DNA of 64,000 nucleotides from Bauldia sp. (lineage in GTDB: Bacteria > Pseudomonadota > Alphaproteobacteria > Rhizobiales > Kaistiaceae): the NCBI GenBank assembly GCA_026126025.1, contig JAHCJZ010000002.1:248001-312000 (forward strand). Direction: 5' to 3'. The notes below the pieces were generated by a model that made no database searches, was not told the DNA's origin, and was given only the letters and a program-made list of their open reading frames with translations. Shown here piece by piece: positions 56,162 to 64,000 of this stretch. Numbering within the stretch: the stretch's first letter is position 1; every line of letters starts with the position of its first letter. The position numbers were made by a program, and so were the translations under genes.

Positions 56162-56733
56162 TGGCGACCATGACGAAAGGCGAGCGCGACTACCTTCTGC
56201 GGCTCGTCAAAAAGCGCGAAGCCGTTCTGAAGAAGGCGGCCGAACAGCGCTCCGCGCAGCTCCTCGCCGACTTCGAGGCGCAGTCCGCGACAATCTATTC
56301 GTTCGACGATGACGCGGTTTGGAAGACCGCCTTCGCCCAAGCTAAGGAAGCCCTGGCGGCCGCACAGGCGGAGATCGAGAAGCGCTGCCGGGCGCTCGGC
56401 ATCCCGCCGGAGTTCGCGCCGGGCATCAACATGTTCTGGCATGGACGCGGCCAGAACGCGGTGAAGGAACGGCAGGCCGAATTGCGCCGAGCCGCCAAGG
56501 CGAAGATCGAGTCGATCGAGCGCGCCGCGCTCACCAAGATCGAGCACATGAGCCTGGAGGCGCAGACGAACATTCTCGCGTCCGGGCTCGATAGCGACGC
56601 TGCAAAGCAGTTCCTCGCCAACATGCCCGCCATCTCGACGCTGATGCCGGAGGTTTCAGCCGCCGACGTTCAGGCGATCGTCGATCACAAGCGATCACTC
56701 CGCGCCCGCAACGAAATACACTTGGTGGAATAG
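56161..56733 (+). CDS. Coiled-coil early protein
   Basis: A 190-residue helical protein: MATMTKGERDYLLRLVKKREAVLKKAAEQRSAQLLADFE, then helices and SIERAALTKIEHMSLEAQTNILASGLDSDAAKQFLANMP, consistent with a long coiled coil. Coupled upstream by TGATG. Similar helical proteins are found in prophages near int. No specific function can be given. Confidence 0.65.
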   Translation: MATMTKGERDYLLRLVKKREAVLKKAAEQRSAQLLADFEAQSATIYSFDDDAVWKTAFAQAKEALAAAQAEIEKRCRALGIPPEFAPGINMFWHGRGQNAVKERQAELRRAAKAKIESIERAALTKIEHMSLEAQTNILASGLDSDAAKQFLANMPAISTLMPEVSAADVQAIVDHKRSLRARNEIHLVE

Positions 56734-56773
56734 GCAATGCCGAAGCGCAGTTTCCCGAAGCGGAGGAAGGCCC

Positions 56774-57343
56774 GTGGCTGAGGCATTTCCTCTCGCTTGG
56801 CCGGCGGGTTGGCCGCGCACGCGTCGCCGGCAGCGCGCGCGTTTCGACACGACCATTGCAAAGGCACGCGATGAACTAAGCGCAGAGATCGTTCGCCTTG
56901 GCGGTCGCTACCCGGTGCTGTCGAGCAATCTTGAGCTGAGGCTGAACGGGCTGCCCCGCTCCTCTCAGCGGGAACCGGACGACCCCGGCGTCGCCGTCTA
57001 TTTCGAGCGCGGCGGTAAGCAGATGGTGTTCGCCTGCGACCGATGGGACCGGGCGCAAGACAACATCCGCGCGATCACGAAGACCATAGAGGCCATTCGC
57101 GGCATTGAGCGCTGGGGCGCGTCGGAGTTGATGGAGCGGGCGTTCTCCGCCTTCTCCGCCCTGCCGCCGCCACGCTCGCCTTGGGACATCCTCGGCGTGC
57201 CGCGCGGGTCGTCAGCCGAGGCCGTGAAGGCGGCATTCCGCGCCAAGGCCGCAGCCGCCCATCCCGACACGGGCGGCTCGACGGCGGCGATGGCTGAGCT
57301 GAACGCAGCCCGCGATGCCGCGCTCAGGGAGATCAGCTCGTGA
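56774..57343 (+). CDS. J-domain (DnaJ-like) phage protein
   Basis: A 189-residue protein from GTG 56774, with GGAGGA about eight bases upstream. The C-terminal about 55 residues form a J-domain: PWDILGVPRGSSAEAVKAAFRAKAAAAHPDTGG, with the HPD motif that stimulates DnaK. The N-terminal part (VVFERGGKQMVFACDRWDRAQDN-like) is a distinct small domain. It probably recruits host DnaK to a phage process. It overlaps xis by four bases. Confidence 0.8.
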   Translation: MAEAFPLAWPAGWPRTRRRQRARFDTTIAKARDELSAEIVRLGGRYPVLSSNLELRLNGLPRSSQREPDDPGVAVYFERGGKQMVFACDRWDRAQDNIRAITKTIEAIRGIERWGASELMERAFSAFSALPPPRSPWDILGVPRGSSAEAVKAAFRAKAAAAHPDTGGSTAAMAELNAARDAALREISS

Positions 57344-57789
57344 CCGCCGAGCATCGCCCCTATCCGCCGACCCCTGTGGTTGTCGGGGACGACGACCGCC
57401 TGACGCTGGCGGAGGCGTGCGACATCCTTTTCCGTGGCAAGATCACGCCGGCCTCGCTGCGTGCCGAGCACCGGCGCGGGCGTCTTGTCATCACGCGGAT
57501 CGGCCGGACCGACTTCGTCACCCCCGCCGCGATCCGGGAAATGGAGCAGCTATGCCGCGTCCCCGCAAACCAGCCCGTCTCTGGCTCGAGCCCGCCCGCT
57601 ACCGGGACGGCCAACTCGTCGCCAAGTCCGTCTGGTACATCCTCGATGGAGGAAAGAAGCGCAGCACGGGATGCGTTGTTGGCGAAATTGGCGCTGCGGA
57701 AGAAGCGCTCACAGCGTACATCCAAGCCCGCAAGGCAGAGCGTCCCGTCCCGCGAGAGCGGAACCGTCGTGCAGATGAGATCGCGGTAG
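57340..57789 (+). CDS. xis: Excisionase-like HTH protein overlapping int
   Basis: A 149-residue protein starting with an HTH similar to MerR/excisionase domains (RLTLAEACDILFRGKITPASLRAEHRRGRLVITRIGRTDFVTPAAI). The C-terminal half (SGSSPPATGTANSSPSPSG...) is Ser/Thr rich and lies in a different frame over the first 238 bases of int. Rhizobial prophages have the same xis/int arrangement with a similar Ser-rich extension. It starts in a GTGA overlap with the J-domain gene. Role as directionality factor is inferred from position and HTH. Confidence 0.75.
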   Translation: MTAEHRPYPPTPVVVGDDDRLTLAEACDILFRGKITPASLRAEHRRGRLVITRIGRTDFVTPAAIREMEQLCRVPANQPVSGSSPPATGTANSSPSPSGTSSMEERSAARDALLAKLALRKKRSQRTSKPARQSVPSRESGTVVQMRSR

Positions 57790-58706
57790 CCGACGTGCTC
57801 GACATCTACGCCACCGACGTCGTCCCCAACCACGCCGACTCCGATGAGACCGACGCGCGGATCGGCCGGCTCACTGGGTTCTTCGGGACAAAGCTTCTTT
57901 CGGAGATCGACGACGCCCTGTGTCAGGACTACGTCAAGCACCGCGGCGGCAAGCCGGTTGCACGCCGGGAGCTGGAAGACCTCCGCGCGGCGGTCAATCA
58001 CCATCGCAAGCGTGGCTATTGCCGCGAGACGATCACGGTGACGCTGCCGGCTAAGGCCCCTCCCCGCGATCGCTGGCTGACGCGGTCGGAGATCGCCAAG
58101 CTGGTGTGGTCGGCATGGCGGCACCGCGAGAAGCAGAATCTCCGCGCCACGGACCGCTACACCCGGCGGCACATCGCCCGCTTCATCCTGGTCGCGCTTT
58201 ATAGCGGCGGCACGCGCGCCGGAGCCGTGACCGGGGCTGCTCTGGAGCCGATCGAGGGGCGCGGGTTCGTGGATCTGGAGCACGGCGTCTTCTACCGCCG
58301 CCCCGCACGAACCGCCGAGACGAAGAAGCGCCGCCCGCCGGTCAGACTCCCCGATCGCCTTCTCGCTCACCTCCGCCGATGGAAGGAGAAGGGACAGAAG
58401 TTCGCCGTCGAGTGGAACGGGCGGCCCGTCGACCGGCTAAACAAGGCCTTCAACGCCGTGGTGAAGGATGCCGGTCTCGGCCGCGAGGTCACCCCGCACG
58501 TCCTCCGCCACACGGCCGCGACCTGGCTGATGCAGCAGGCGGTGCCGACGCACGAGGCGGCGGGATTCGCCGGCATGTCCGTCGAGACCATGGAACGGGT
58601 CTACGCGCACCACCACCCCGACTTCCAGTCCAACGCGACCGGTGCCTTCGACCGGCCGCACGCCAAGGCCCCGAGAACGAACGTCGTCCGCCTGAAGACC
58701 GCCTGA
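57552..58706 (+). CDS. int: Tyrosine integrase
   Basis: A 384-residue tyrosine recombinase. Catalytic residues: Arg222 in GGTRAGAVTG, His316 and Arg319 in TPHVLRHTAATW, and nucleophile Tyr351 in ERVYAHHHP. The N-terminus (MPRPRKPARLWLEPARYRDGQ) is a small arm-binding-like domain and overlaps xis in another frame. It stands directly before the attachment site, the 3' part of a tRNA-Pro gene, which it presumably uses as integration target. Confidence 0.95.
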   Translation: MPRPRKPARLWLEPARYRDGQLVAKSVWYILDGGKKRSTGCVVGEIGAAEEALTAYIQARKAERPVPRERNRRADEIAVADVLDIYATDVVPNHADSDETDARIGRLTGFFGTKLLSEIDDALCQDYVKHRGGKPVARRELEDLRAAVNHHRKRGYCRETITVTLPAKAPPRDRWLTRSEIAKLVWSAWRHREKQNLRATDRYTRRHIARFILVALYSGGTRAGAVTGAALEPIEGRGFVDLEHGVFYRRPARTAETKKRRPPVRLPDRLLAHLRRWKEKGQKFAVEWNGRPVDRLNKAFNAVVKDAGLGREVTPHVLRHTAATWLMQQAVPTHEAAGFAGMSVETMERVYAHHHPDFQSNATGAFDRPHAKAPRTNVVRLKTA

Positions 58707-58824
58707 CGAACACCCCGAATGAAACTCGGCAGAAAACGAATGATTGACGTGAACAGAATGGCATTCGTTCGCATGACCGGCACCGAAAAGCGCAGGTTTC
58801 CTGCGGTCCTCTCCGTGGTCGAAC

Positions 58825-58872
58825 ACGTTCGGGACGTGGGGGCCGCAGGTTCAAATCCTGCCACTCCGACCA
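58825..58872 (+). other. attR: 3' part of tRNA-Pro(CGG) gene
   Basis: From the anticodon arm (TTCGGGA loop, anticodon CGG) through the T-arm (GCAGG-TTCAAAT-CCTGC) to the acceptor strand and CCA. The 5' half of a tRNA is absent here; only about 48 bases match. So this is the host remnant left after integration, and the full tRNA should be at attL, left of the window. A CGCAGG-TTT-CCTGCG hairpin at 58791-58805 lies next to it and could be an integrase or host-factor site. Confidence 0.85.
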
Positions 58873-58892
58873 TTCTCCCGCCGCGTTCCCGA

Positions 58893-59726
58893 TCAGCGGC
58901 GAAGCCTTGAATCGAGCGCGCGCAGGAATTCGGTGATGCGGCGCGCATTGCTGCCGAAATCATGGTCGAAGACCCGGCTCGCGGAGCGCATGTCGACCAC
59001 CGCGCCGCTCCCGGCCGGCCGCATCCGGATCACCACGTCCTCCTCGAAGCCCACGAAGCCGGTCCGCGCCACCGCTTCCACGATTCCGTCGACGCCGGGC
59101 GGGGCACTTTCCGAAGGCTGCGGCTCTTCCGCCGCCGGTGCTTCGCCATCGGCGGCGGGGGTCAGGCGATCGTCGCCGGCGCCCTGGCCCTGGATCGGCG
59201 CCACCGCGCGCGTCACGACCCATTCGCGCGCGCCGAGGAGGGCCATCACCGCCGCAAAGACCTCATCCGCCTCTGTGGCGTAGTGTCGCGTCGTCACCTG
59301 CGGATAGGCGTCCGCCTGCAGGGCGGCCTGCGACGGGCCGGGCGCGCGGCGGGAGGGAGCGTCCGCGAAGAGCGGCGGATCGGCGAGATCGGTCGCGATG
59401 TCGGAGAGCGCCGGCAGCGTCGTCACCCGCCAGATCAGGGCGCCGGGATAGGCGAGAACGGCGATGCCGAGCAGCAGCCCCGCAATGGCCGGCCGGAATC
59501 CGGCGCGGCCGTCGCGCCAGATGCCGCGAAGGCCGGCGACGGCCATGACGACGGCGCCGAGCGCGAGCACAAAGCCGATCGCGAGGAGGCCGAGCGCCGT
59601 GGCGGCCGGGAAGGCCGCGGAGCGATGGCCGACCGCCGCGGCAAGGAGAACGACGACCGCGACGAGCGCGCTGCGGGCACTCCACCGGGCGAGGCGGGAC
59701 ACCCTTTGTCGAAGCTGGCCCCGCAT
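58893..59726 (-). CDS. DUF1499 membrane protein (host gene)
   Basis: A 277-residue protein with three N-terminal membrane helices (to about residue 115), then a periplasmic DUF1499 domain. Its hallmark is LPALSDIATDLADPPLF (about 122-138), followed by ADAYPQVTTRHYATEADEVF and SRVFDHDFGSNARRITEFL. It is the first host gene after the attachment site. DUF1499 proteins are widespread in alphaproteobacteria with unknown function. GC and codon use match the rest of the flank. Confidence 0.85.
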   Translation of the reverse strand: MRGQLRQRVSRLARWSARSALVAVVVLLAAAVGHRSAAFPAATALGLLAIGFVLALGAVVMAVAGLRGIWRDGRAGFRPAIAGLLLGIAVLAYPGALIWRVTTLPALSDIATDLADPPLFADAPSRRAPGPSQAALQADAYPQVTTRHYATEADEVFAAVMALLGAREWVVTRAVAPIQGQGAGDDRLTPAADGEAPAAEEPQPSESAPPGVDGIVEAVARTGFVGFEEDVVIRMRPAGSGAVVDMRSASRVFDHDFGSNARRITEFLRALDSRLRR

Positions 59727-59885
59727 GCGCTCCCCATGATGCGCCGAAGCCTCAGTCAGGCTCCGTTCATGTGAGTTTCGTCAATCTTTGCCGCGCATTG
59801 TGAAGGCAAACATGATTCAGCCGCAATGCGTTACGAGAACGCGCGCCCAGCCGGCCCCAAGGCCGCCCAAACAGAAGCAAGTCCG

Positions 59886-60044
59886 ATGAACAGGAAGCCG
59901 ATCGACCGCCCGTTTCGATCCCGCGAGGAGGTCGAGATGGAGCAGGCGCTTCGCGAGCAGTACCGACAGATCGCCATCGAGGATGTCGTCGAGGCCCTTC
60001 CGGTGGTGAAGAGCCGGGAAGCGACCACGGTCCCTTCCGACTGA
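59886..60044 (+). CDS. Small host protein of unknown function
   Basis: From ATG 59886: MNRKPIDRPFRSREEVEMEQALREQYRQIAIEDVVEALPVVKSREATTVPSD, 52 residues, helical with acidic patches. An upstream ATG at 59826 would add 20 residues. Small proteins of this kind are not well conserved; the gene is accepted at moderate confidence. Confidence 0.45.
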   Translation: MNRKPIDRPFRSREEVEMEQALREQYRQIAIEDVVEALPVVKSREATTVPSD

Positions 60045-60088
60045 TCCTCGCCTTCCGGTGATCCGGGCGCGGCGATATCGTCGCGGCC

Positions 60089-60508
60089 ATGGATCGCCCG
60101 CCCCAACTCCCGCAGATCGCCGTCAGCGTCGTTCTTCGCCATGAGGGACGGCTTCTCCTGGTGCGGCGCGGCAAGCCGCCGGACGAGGGACGCTGGTCGC
60201 TCCCCGGCGGCCGCGTCCGCTTCGGCGAGCGGCTGGCCGATGCCGCCGCGCGCGAGCTGCGCGAGGAGACCGGCGTCACGGCGCGGATCGGCCGGCTCAT
60301 CGGACCGTTCGAGGTTCTGCGCGACGGCACCGGGCATGAGCCGCCGGCGCATTTCGTCGTCGTCACCTTTGCCGCGCATGATCCGGAGGGATCCGTCCAG
60401 GCCGGCGACGATGCGCGCGGCGCGGCCTGGGTCGCGCTCGACGAAATTCACAGCCTTCACCCGAGCGCGGAGACACTCAGCGCCATCGCGGCGGCGGACG
60501 AGGGATGA
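60089..60508 (+). CDS. NUDIX hydrolase
   Basis: A 139-residue protein with a complete Nudix box: GGRVRFGERLADAAARELREETGV (Gly, Glu, RE, EE, G order). It hydrolyses nucleoside diphosphate derivatives; the family members here are often ADP-ribose or dNTP-type phosphatases but the substrate cannot be told. It overlaps the TIGR02301 gene by four bases, an arrangement conserved in Hyphomicrobiales. Confidence 0.9.
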   Translation: MDRPPQLPQIAVSVVLRHEGRLLLVRRGKPPDEGRWSLPGGRVRFGERLADAAARELREETGVTARIGRLIGPFEVLRDGTGHEPPAHFVVVTFAAHDPEGSVQAGDDARGAAWVALDEIHSLHPSAETLSAIAAADEG

Positions 60509-60963
60509 GCCGCGCCCGCGCGATCGCGACGGCGTTTGCCGCGGCGCTGCTGCCCGCGATCGCGCTCGCGCAGGAGGGCGACGATCCCGCCGAGGAGCCG
60601 GCCGCGATCACCGAGGAGCGCGATCCGGTCTACGCGAACGACATGGAGCGGCTCGCCGAAATCCTCGGCGCGCTCCACTATCTCACCGAGCTTTGCGAGG
60701 ACGAGCGCTCGCCATGGCGCGACCAGATGGCGGTCCTCATCGAGATCGAGCGGCCTTCCGAGACGCGGCGGGCGCGCCTCGTCGACCGCTTCAACATCGG
60801 CTACTCCGCCTTTGCGACGGTCCACCGCCGGTGCACCGACGCCGCGGCGGCCGCCCTTCTGCGCTACCGGGAGGAAGGCGCCGACCTCGCCCAGACGCTC
60901 GCCTCGCGCTACGGCCCCGCCCCCGACGGCGCGAACGCGGTAAATGATGCGCTAACGCCATAA
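60505..60963 (+). CDS. TIGR02301-family exported protein
   Basis: A 152-residue protein with a signal peptide (MSRARAIATAFAAALLPAIALAQ) and the family block MERLAEILGALHYLTELCEDERSPWRDQM ... RARLVDRFNIGYSAFATVHRRCTDAA. TIGR02301 proteins are restricted to alphaproteobacteria and lie by the NUDIX gene. Function unknown. Two conserved cysteines may form a disulfide. Confidence 0.85.
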   Translation: MSRARAIATAFAAALLPAIALAQEGDDPAEEPAAITEERDPVYANDMERLAEILGALHYLTELCEDERSPWRDQMAVLIEIERPSETRRARLVDRFNIGYSAFATVHRRCTDAAAAALLRYREEGADLAQTLASRYGPAPDGANAVNDALTP

Positions 60964-61065
60964 CTCGGGTTTTTAGGTAACTGTTAACTGGGCTTTCACG
61001 AACGGCTGGCCGGGGCGGGCAATCATGTTAGATTCGCAGATGTGTCGGTCCGCGGAGTAACGGCC

Positions 61066-61323
61066 ATGTCCGAACCGGAAGAGAATAGCGACGCCGTCCC
61101 GATCTCCACCCAGAAGCGGGTGGCGCTCGCCTATCTCACCCAGGCCTGGGACGACGCCGTCGCCGAGGGCGTCGAATCGGACGTGCTGGCGCACGCGGCC
61201 CTCTTCGCCGCGCTGTCCGACCTGGTGCTGACCTACGGTGAAGAGGCGGTCGCCGACCTCGCCTCGTCGCTCGCCGCCCGCGTCCGCAACCGCGAATTCA
61301 CGATCAATCGGACGCTGCAGTAG
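61066..61323 (+). CDS. Small conserved host protein next to dihydroorotase
   Basis: An 85-residue acidic helical protein from ATG 61066 (MSEPEENSDAVPISTQKRVALAYLTQAWDDA); a GTG at 61042 would add eight residues. Found beside the pyrimidine gene in related genomes. Ends 20 bases inside the convergent dihydroorotase gene. Function unknown. Confidence 0.65.
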   Translation: MSEPEENSDAVPISTQKRVALAYLTQAWDDAVAEGVESDVLAHAALFAALSDLVLTYGEEAVADLASSLAARVRNREFTINRTLQ

Positions 61324-62650
61324 CCGGCAGCGCCTGAACGAAGCGGACGGGCTCGCCGGCCGCGGGGCCGGCCAATTCGCCTTCCCACATCACGCGGCGG
61401 CCGCGCACAAAGGTGCCGACCGGCCAGCCGGTGACGGCTTTCCCGTCATAGGGCGTCCAGCCGGGCTTCGACGCGATCCACGCATCGGTGATGGTCGCCC
61501 GCCTTGCCAGGTCGACCACCGTGAAGTCGGCGTCGCAGCCGACCGCGATCCGGCCCTTGGCGGCGATGCCGAAGAGCCGCGCCGGGCCAGCCGAGGTCAT
61601 GTCGACGAAGCGCTGCAGGGTGAGGCGGCCGGCGGCGACATGGTCGAGCATGATCGGCACCAGCGTCTGCACGCCGGTCATCCCCGAGGGCGATTCCGGA
61701 TAGGGCTTCGCCTTCTCCTCGCGGGTGTGCGGCGCATGGTCGGAGCCGAAAATGTCGGCGACGCCCTGCGTCAGGCCGCGCCACAGCCCGTCGCGATGGC
61801 GTGCATCGCGGACCGGCGGGTTCATCTGGATCAGCGTGCCGAGCCGCGCATAGTCGTCGGCCGAGAGCGTCAGATGGTGCGGCGTCAGCTCGACGCTCGC
61901 CACGTCCTTGTGACCGGCGAGGAAGTCGATCTCCTCCGCCGTCGAGACGTGGAGGATGTGGATGGCCGCGCCCGTCCGCCGCGCGATCCGCACCAGGCGC
62001 TCGGTGCAGCGCAGCGCCGCCTCTTCGTCCCGCCAGACCGGATGGGAAGACGGGTCCCCAGACACGCGCAGCCCCATCCGCTCGCGAAGCCGCGGCTCGT
62101 CCTCGGAATGGAACGCCGCCCGGCGGCGGGTCCGCGACAGGATCGCCTCGACGCCGCCATCGTCATCGACGAGGAGGTCGCCGGTCGACGAGCCCATGAA
62201 CACCTTGATGCCGGCGGCCGCCGGCAGGCGTTCCAGCTCCGCCACCTCGTGAGCGTTCTCGTGCGTTCCACCCACCCAGAACGCGAAATCGCAGTGCATC
62301 CGGTGATGCGCGCGCTTCACCTTGTCGGCGAGCGCCTCGGCCGAGGTCGTCGCGGGCTTCGTGTTCGGCATCTCGAACACCGCCGTCACCCCGCCCATCA
62401 CCGCGGCGCGGGAGCCGGATTCCAGATCCTCCTTGTGCTCGAGGCCAGGCTCGCGGAAGTGGACCTGGGTGTCGATCACGCCGGGCAGAATATGAAGCCC
62501 GCGGCAGTCGACAACCTCGCCGCCGGCGTCAGCCGCGATCGGCCCGATGGAGGCGATGCGCCCGGCGCGGACGCCGACATCGCGCGGTCCGACGCCGTCC
62601 TGGTTGACGACGGTGCCGCCGCGGAGGATCAGATCGAAGGTTTCGGCCAC
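61304..62650 (-). CDS. pyrC: Dihydroorotase-like amidohydrolase
   Basis: A 448-residue protein. The class I dihydroorotase blocks are LPGVIDTQVHFREPGL, EMPNTKPATTS, GSDHAPHTREEKAKPYP and SAGPARLFGIAAKGRIAVG. The usual HxH is QVH here (D-T-Q-V-H): the first histidine is Gln, as in an alphaproteobacterial subgroup. So pyrimidine biosynthesis is likely, but metal ligands may be altered. Gene order with YgfZ and HD genes is typical of Hyphomicrobiales. Confidence 0.85.
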   Translation of the reverse strand: MAETFDLILRGGTVVNQDGVGPRDVGVRAGRIASIGPIAADAGGEVVDCRGLHILPGVIDTQVHFREPGLEHKEDLESGSRAAVMGGVTAVFEMPNTKPATTSAEALADKVKRAHHRMHCDFAFWVGGTHENAHEVAELERLPAAAGIKVFMGSSTGDLLVDDDGGVEAILSRTRRRAAFHSEDEPRLRERMGLRVSGDPSSHPVWRDEEAALRCTERLVRIARRTGAAIHILHVSTAEEIDFLAGHKDVASVELTPHHLTLSADDYARLGTLIQMNPPVRDARHRDGLWRGLTQGVADIFGSDHAPHTREEKAKPYPESPSGMTGVQTLVPIMLDHVAAGRLTLQRFVDMTSAGPARLFGIAAKGRIAVGCDADFTVVDLARRATITDAWIASKPGWTPYDGKAVTGWPVGTFVRGRRVMWEGELAGPAAGEPVRFVQALPATAASD

Positions 62651-62731
62651 TATAACCCCGGCGCGCTGCGGCCTTGCGGCCCGTTTCGGCCCGGCCTACC
62701 TAACCCGCGCGGGCGGCGAAGGCGACTCACG

Positions 62732-63616
62732 ATGGAAACGTCAACGACGCAGCAATGCTATGCGATCCTGCCGGACCGCGGCGTGATCGCGGTCACCGGA
62801 CCGGACGTTCGGCACTTCCTCGACAATATCCTCACGATCGACACCGAGGCGGCGCTCCGCGACGGCGCGGCCTATGGCGGGCTCCTGACGCCGCAGGGCA
62901 AGGTTCAGTTCGATTTCATCCTGTTCCCGGCCGCTGACGGCTTCCTGTTCGACCTTCCCGCCGCCACCGTCGCCGATTTCGTGCGGCGCCTCGGCCTCTA
63001 CAGGCTGCGCGCCCAGGTCGCGATCGCGGACCGGTCGGCGGATCTCGCCGTGCTGGCCGGGTGGGACGGGGCGGCTCCTGAGGTGACCGGCTCGATCGCA
63101 CCCGACCCGCGCGAGCCGCGGCTGGGGTGGCGGGCGATCGTGCCGCGCGACGCGACGGAGCCCAGCGGCTGGGTCAGAACCACGCCGGAGGACTACGCCG
63201 CCCACCGCATCGCCATGGGCATTCCCGAAGGCGGTGCCGACTTCGCCTATGGCGACGTCTTTCCGCACGACGTCGACATGGACCAGCTCCGCGGCGTCGA
63301 CTTCCGCAAGGGCTGCTATATCGGCCAGGAGGTAGTGTCGCGGATGGAGCATCGCGGCACGGCACGGCGGCGCGTCATCCGCATCGAGGCCGCCACCGAC
63401 CTGCCTGCGCCGGGGACCGAGGTCACCGCGGACGGGCGCGTCCTCGGCACGATCGCCGCCACCACCGGCGGGCGCGGCATCGCCATGATCCGGCTCGACC
63501 GCGCCCGCGAAGCGCTGGATGCGTCGGCCCAGGTCACCGCCGGCGGCATCGCCGTCACGCTCTCGATCCCCGACTGGGCACGGTTCGGCTGGCCCGAACC
63601 CGCCGCAGCGGAGTAG
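62732..63616 (+). CDS. ygfZ: Folate-binding YgfZ-like protein
   Basis: A 294-residue protein of the GcvT/YgfZ family. The hallmark is GVDFRKGCYIGQEVVSRM (KGCYIGQE motif), with IAMGIPEGGADFAYGDVFP before it. YgfZ is a tetrahydrofolate-binding protein that assists Fe-S cluster assembly and repair. ATG 62732 is the start; the frame is open far upstream but that region is antisense to dihydroorotase. It precedes an HD-domain gene. Confidence 0.9.
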   Translation: METSTTQQCYAILPDRGVIAVTGPDVRHFLDNILTIDTEAALRDGAAYGGLLTPQGKVQFDFILFPAADGFLFDLPAATVADFVRRLGLYRLRAQVAIADRSADLAVLAGWDGAAPEVTGSIAPDPREPRLGWRAIVPRDATEPSGWVRTTPEDYAAHRIAMGIPEGGADFAYGDVFPHDVDMDQLRGVDFRKGCYIGQEVVSRMEHRGTARRRVIRIEAATDLPAPGTEVTADGRVLGTIAATTGGRGIAMIRLDRAREALDASAQVTAGGIAVTLSIPDWARFGWPEPAAAE

Positions 63617-63621
63617 CGGCG

Positions 63622-64000
63622 ATGGCCTCGTCGCCTGCCCCGCGCGCCTGGCAGCGGATGCTGTCGGGGCGGCGGCTCGACCTTCTCGATCCTTCGCCGC
63701 TCGACATCGAGATCGAGGACATCGCGCATGGGCTGGCGCGGGTGGCGCGCTGGAACGGGCAGACGCTCGGCGACCATCCCCTGTCGGTCGCCCAGCACTC
63801 GCTGCTGGTGGTGACGATCCTCGAGGAAACCTGGATGGAGCCGGGGCCGGAGGCGCGCCTCGCCGCGCTGCTCCACGATGCTCCGGAGTATGTCATCGGG
63901 GACATGATCTCGCCGTTCAAGGCCGTGATCGGCGGCGACTACAAGGGCGTGGAGCGCCGGCTCCTGGTCGCGATCCACCGCCGCTTCGGCCTCCCCGACG
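63622..64000 (+). CDS. HD-domain phosphohydrolase (partial, runs off right edge)
   Basis: ATG 63622, open to the end of the window (at least 126 residues). Conserved motifs are VAQHSLLV (His), LLHDAPEYVIGDM (His-Asp and Asp), which are the HD-family metal ligands of YfbR-like 5'-nucleotidase-type proteins. It starts five bases after ygfZ, with an upstream GGAG site. Its exact substrate is unknown. Confidence 0.85.
   Translation, partial: MASSPAPRAWQRMLSGRRLDLLDPSPLDIEIEDIAHGLARVARWNGQTLGDHPLSVAQHSLLVVTILEETWMEPGPEARLAALLHDAPEYVIGDMISPFKAVIGGDYKGVERRLLVAIHRRFGLPD

Noticed and set aside
58796-58872. Complete tRNA gene at the junction
   Set aside because: No 5' acceptor strand or D-arm pairs with the 3' part; only the 3' half is present.
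61238-62731. Upstream extension of the ygfZ frame
   Set aside because: This part is antisense to dihydroorotase; the family starts at ATG 62732.

Overview
The window is a nearly complete siphophage-type prophage (position 1 to about 58,872) followed by about 5 kb of host chromosome. The host is a GC-rich alphaproteobacterium, most likely of the Hyphomicrobiales. This rests on the host genes to the right (DUF1499 protein, NUDIX hydrolase, TIGR02301-type protein, a dihydroorotase carrying DTQVHFREPG, a YgfZ-like protein and an HD-domain hydrolase) and on rhizobial-type phage proteins such as the xis/int pair. The right phage-host junction is the 3' half of a tRNA-Pro(CGG) gene at 58,825-58,872. 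The intact tRNA and the left junction should lie left of position 1.

Layout. Positions 1-31,082 (minus strand) hold the late operon. In transcription order it encodes an HNH protein, small and large terminase, portal, a collagen-like protein, a ClpP-like protease, the major capsid protein, a cassette of glycosyl-, sulfo- and methyltransferases, connector and neck proteins, tail tube, a tail chaperone pair with a textbook -1 slippery site, tape measure, tail tip and fibre proteins, endolysin, and a holin-like protein that runs off the window. One plus-strand gene for an exported PD-(D/E)XK-like protein (5,146-5,595) interrupts it. Positions 31,296-34,398 (plus) hold small genes of unknown role whose leaders carry hairpins with a constant TTCCCG loop. 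Positions 34,610-47,401 (minus) are the replication and early-left operon: Cro-like regulator, small DNA-binding proteins, RuvC-like resolvase, MT-A70 methylase, a Gp88-like/ParB-like fusion, zinc-finger protein, TSCPD protein, primase and DnaB helicase. Positions 47,402-48,856 hold the lysogeny switch: an S24-type CI repressor, a membrane protein and five ATGC-N5-GCAT operators at two promoters. Positions 48,857-58,706 (plus) are the early-right operon: many small proteins, a pentapeptide-repeat protein, a YqaJ-like exonuclease with a probable annealing protein, a cytosine-methylase-like gene split by a G9 tract, HNH, J-domain, xis and int.

How it works together. CI would hold the leftward promoter (cro and replication) and the rightward promoter (recombination and excision) shut through the shared operators. 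Late genes are transcribed leftward. The capsid and tail-tube genes, needed in the greatest amount, carry matching 5' leaders and are each followed by a 12-bp hairpin. Translation is tightly coupled throughout, with ATGA, GTGA or TGATG overlaps at most junctions, and many stand-alone starts use a GGAGACC ribosome-binding site.

The most novel signals are the two families of leader hairpins, the sugar/sulfo/methyltransferase cassette inside the head module near a collagen-like protein, the frameshifted chaperone, and the G9-split methylase.
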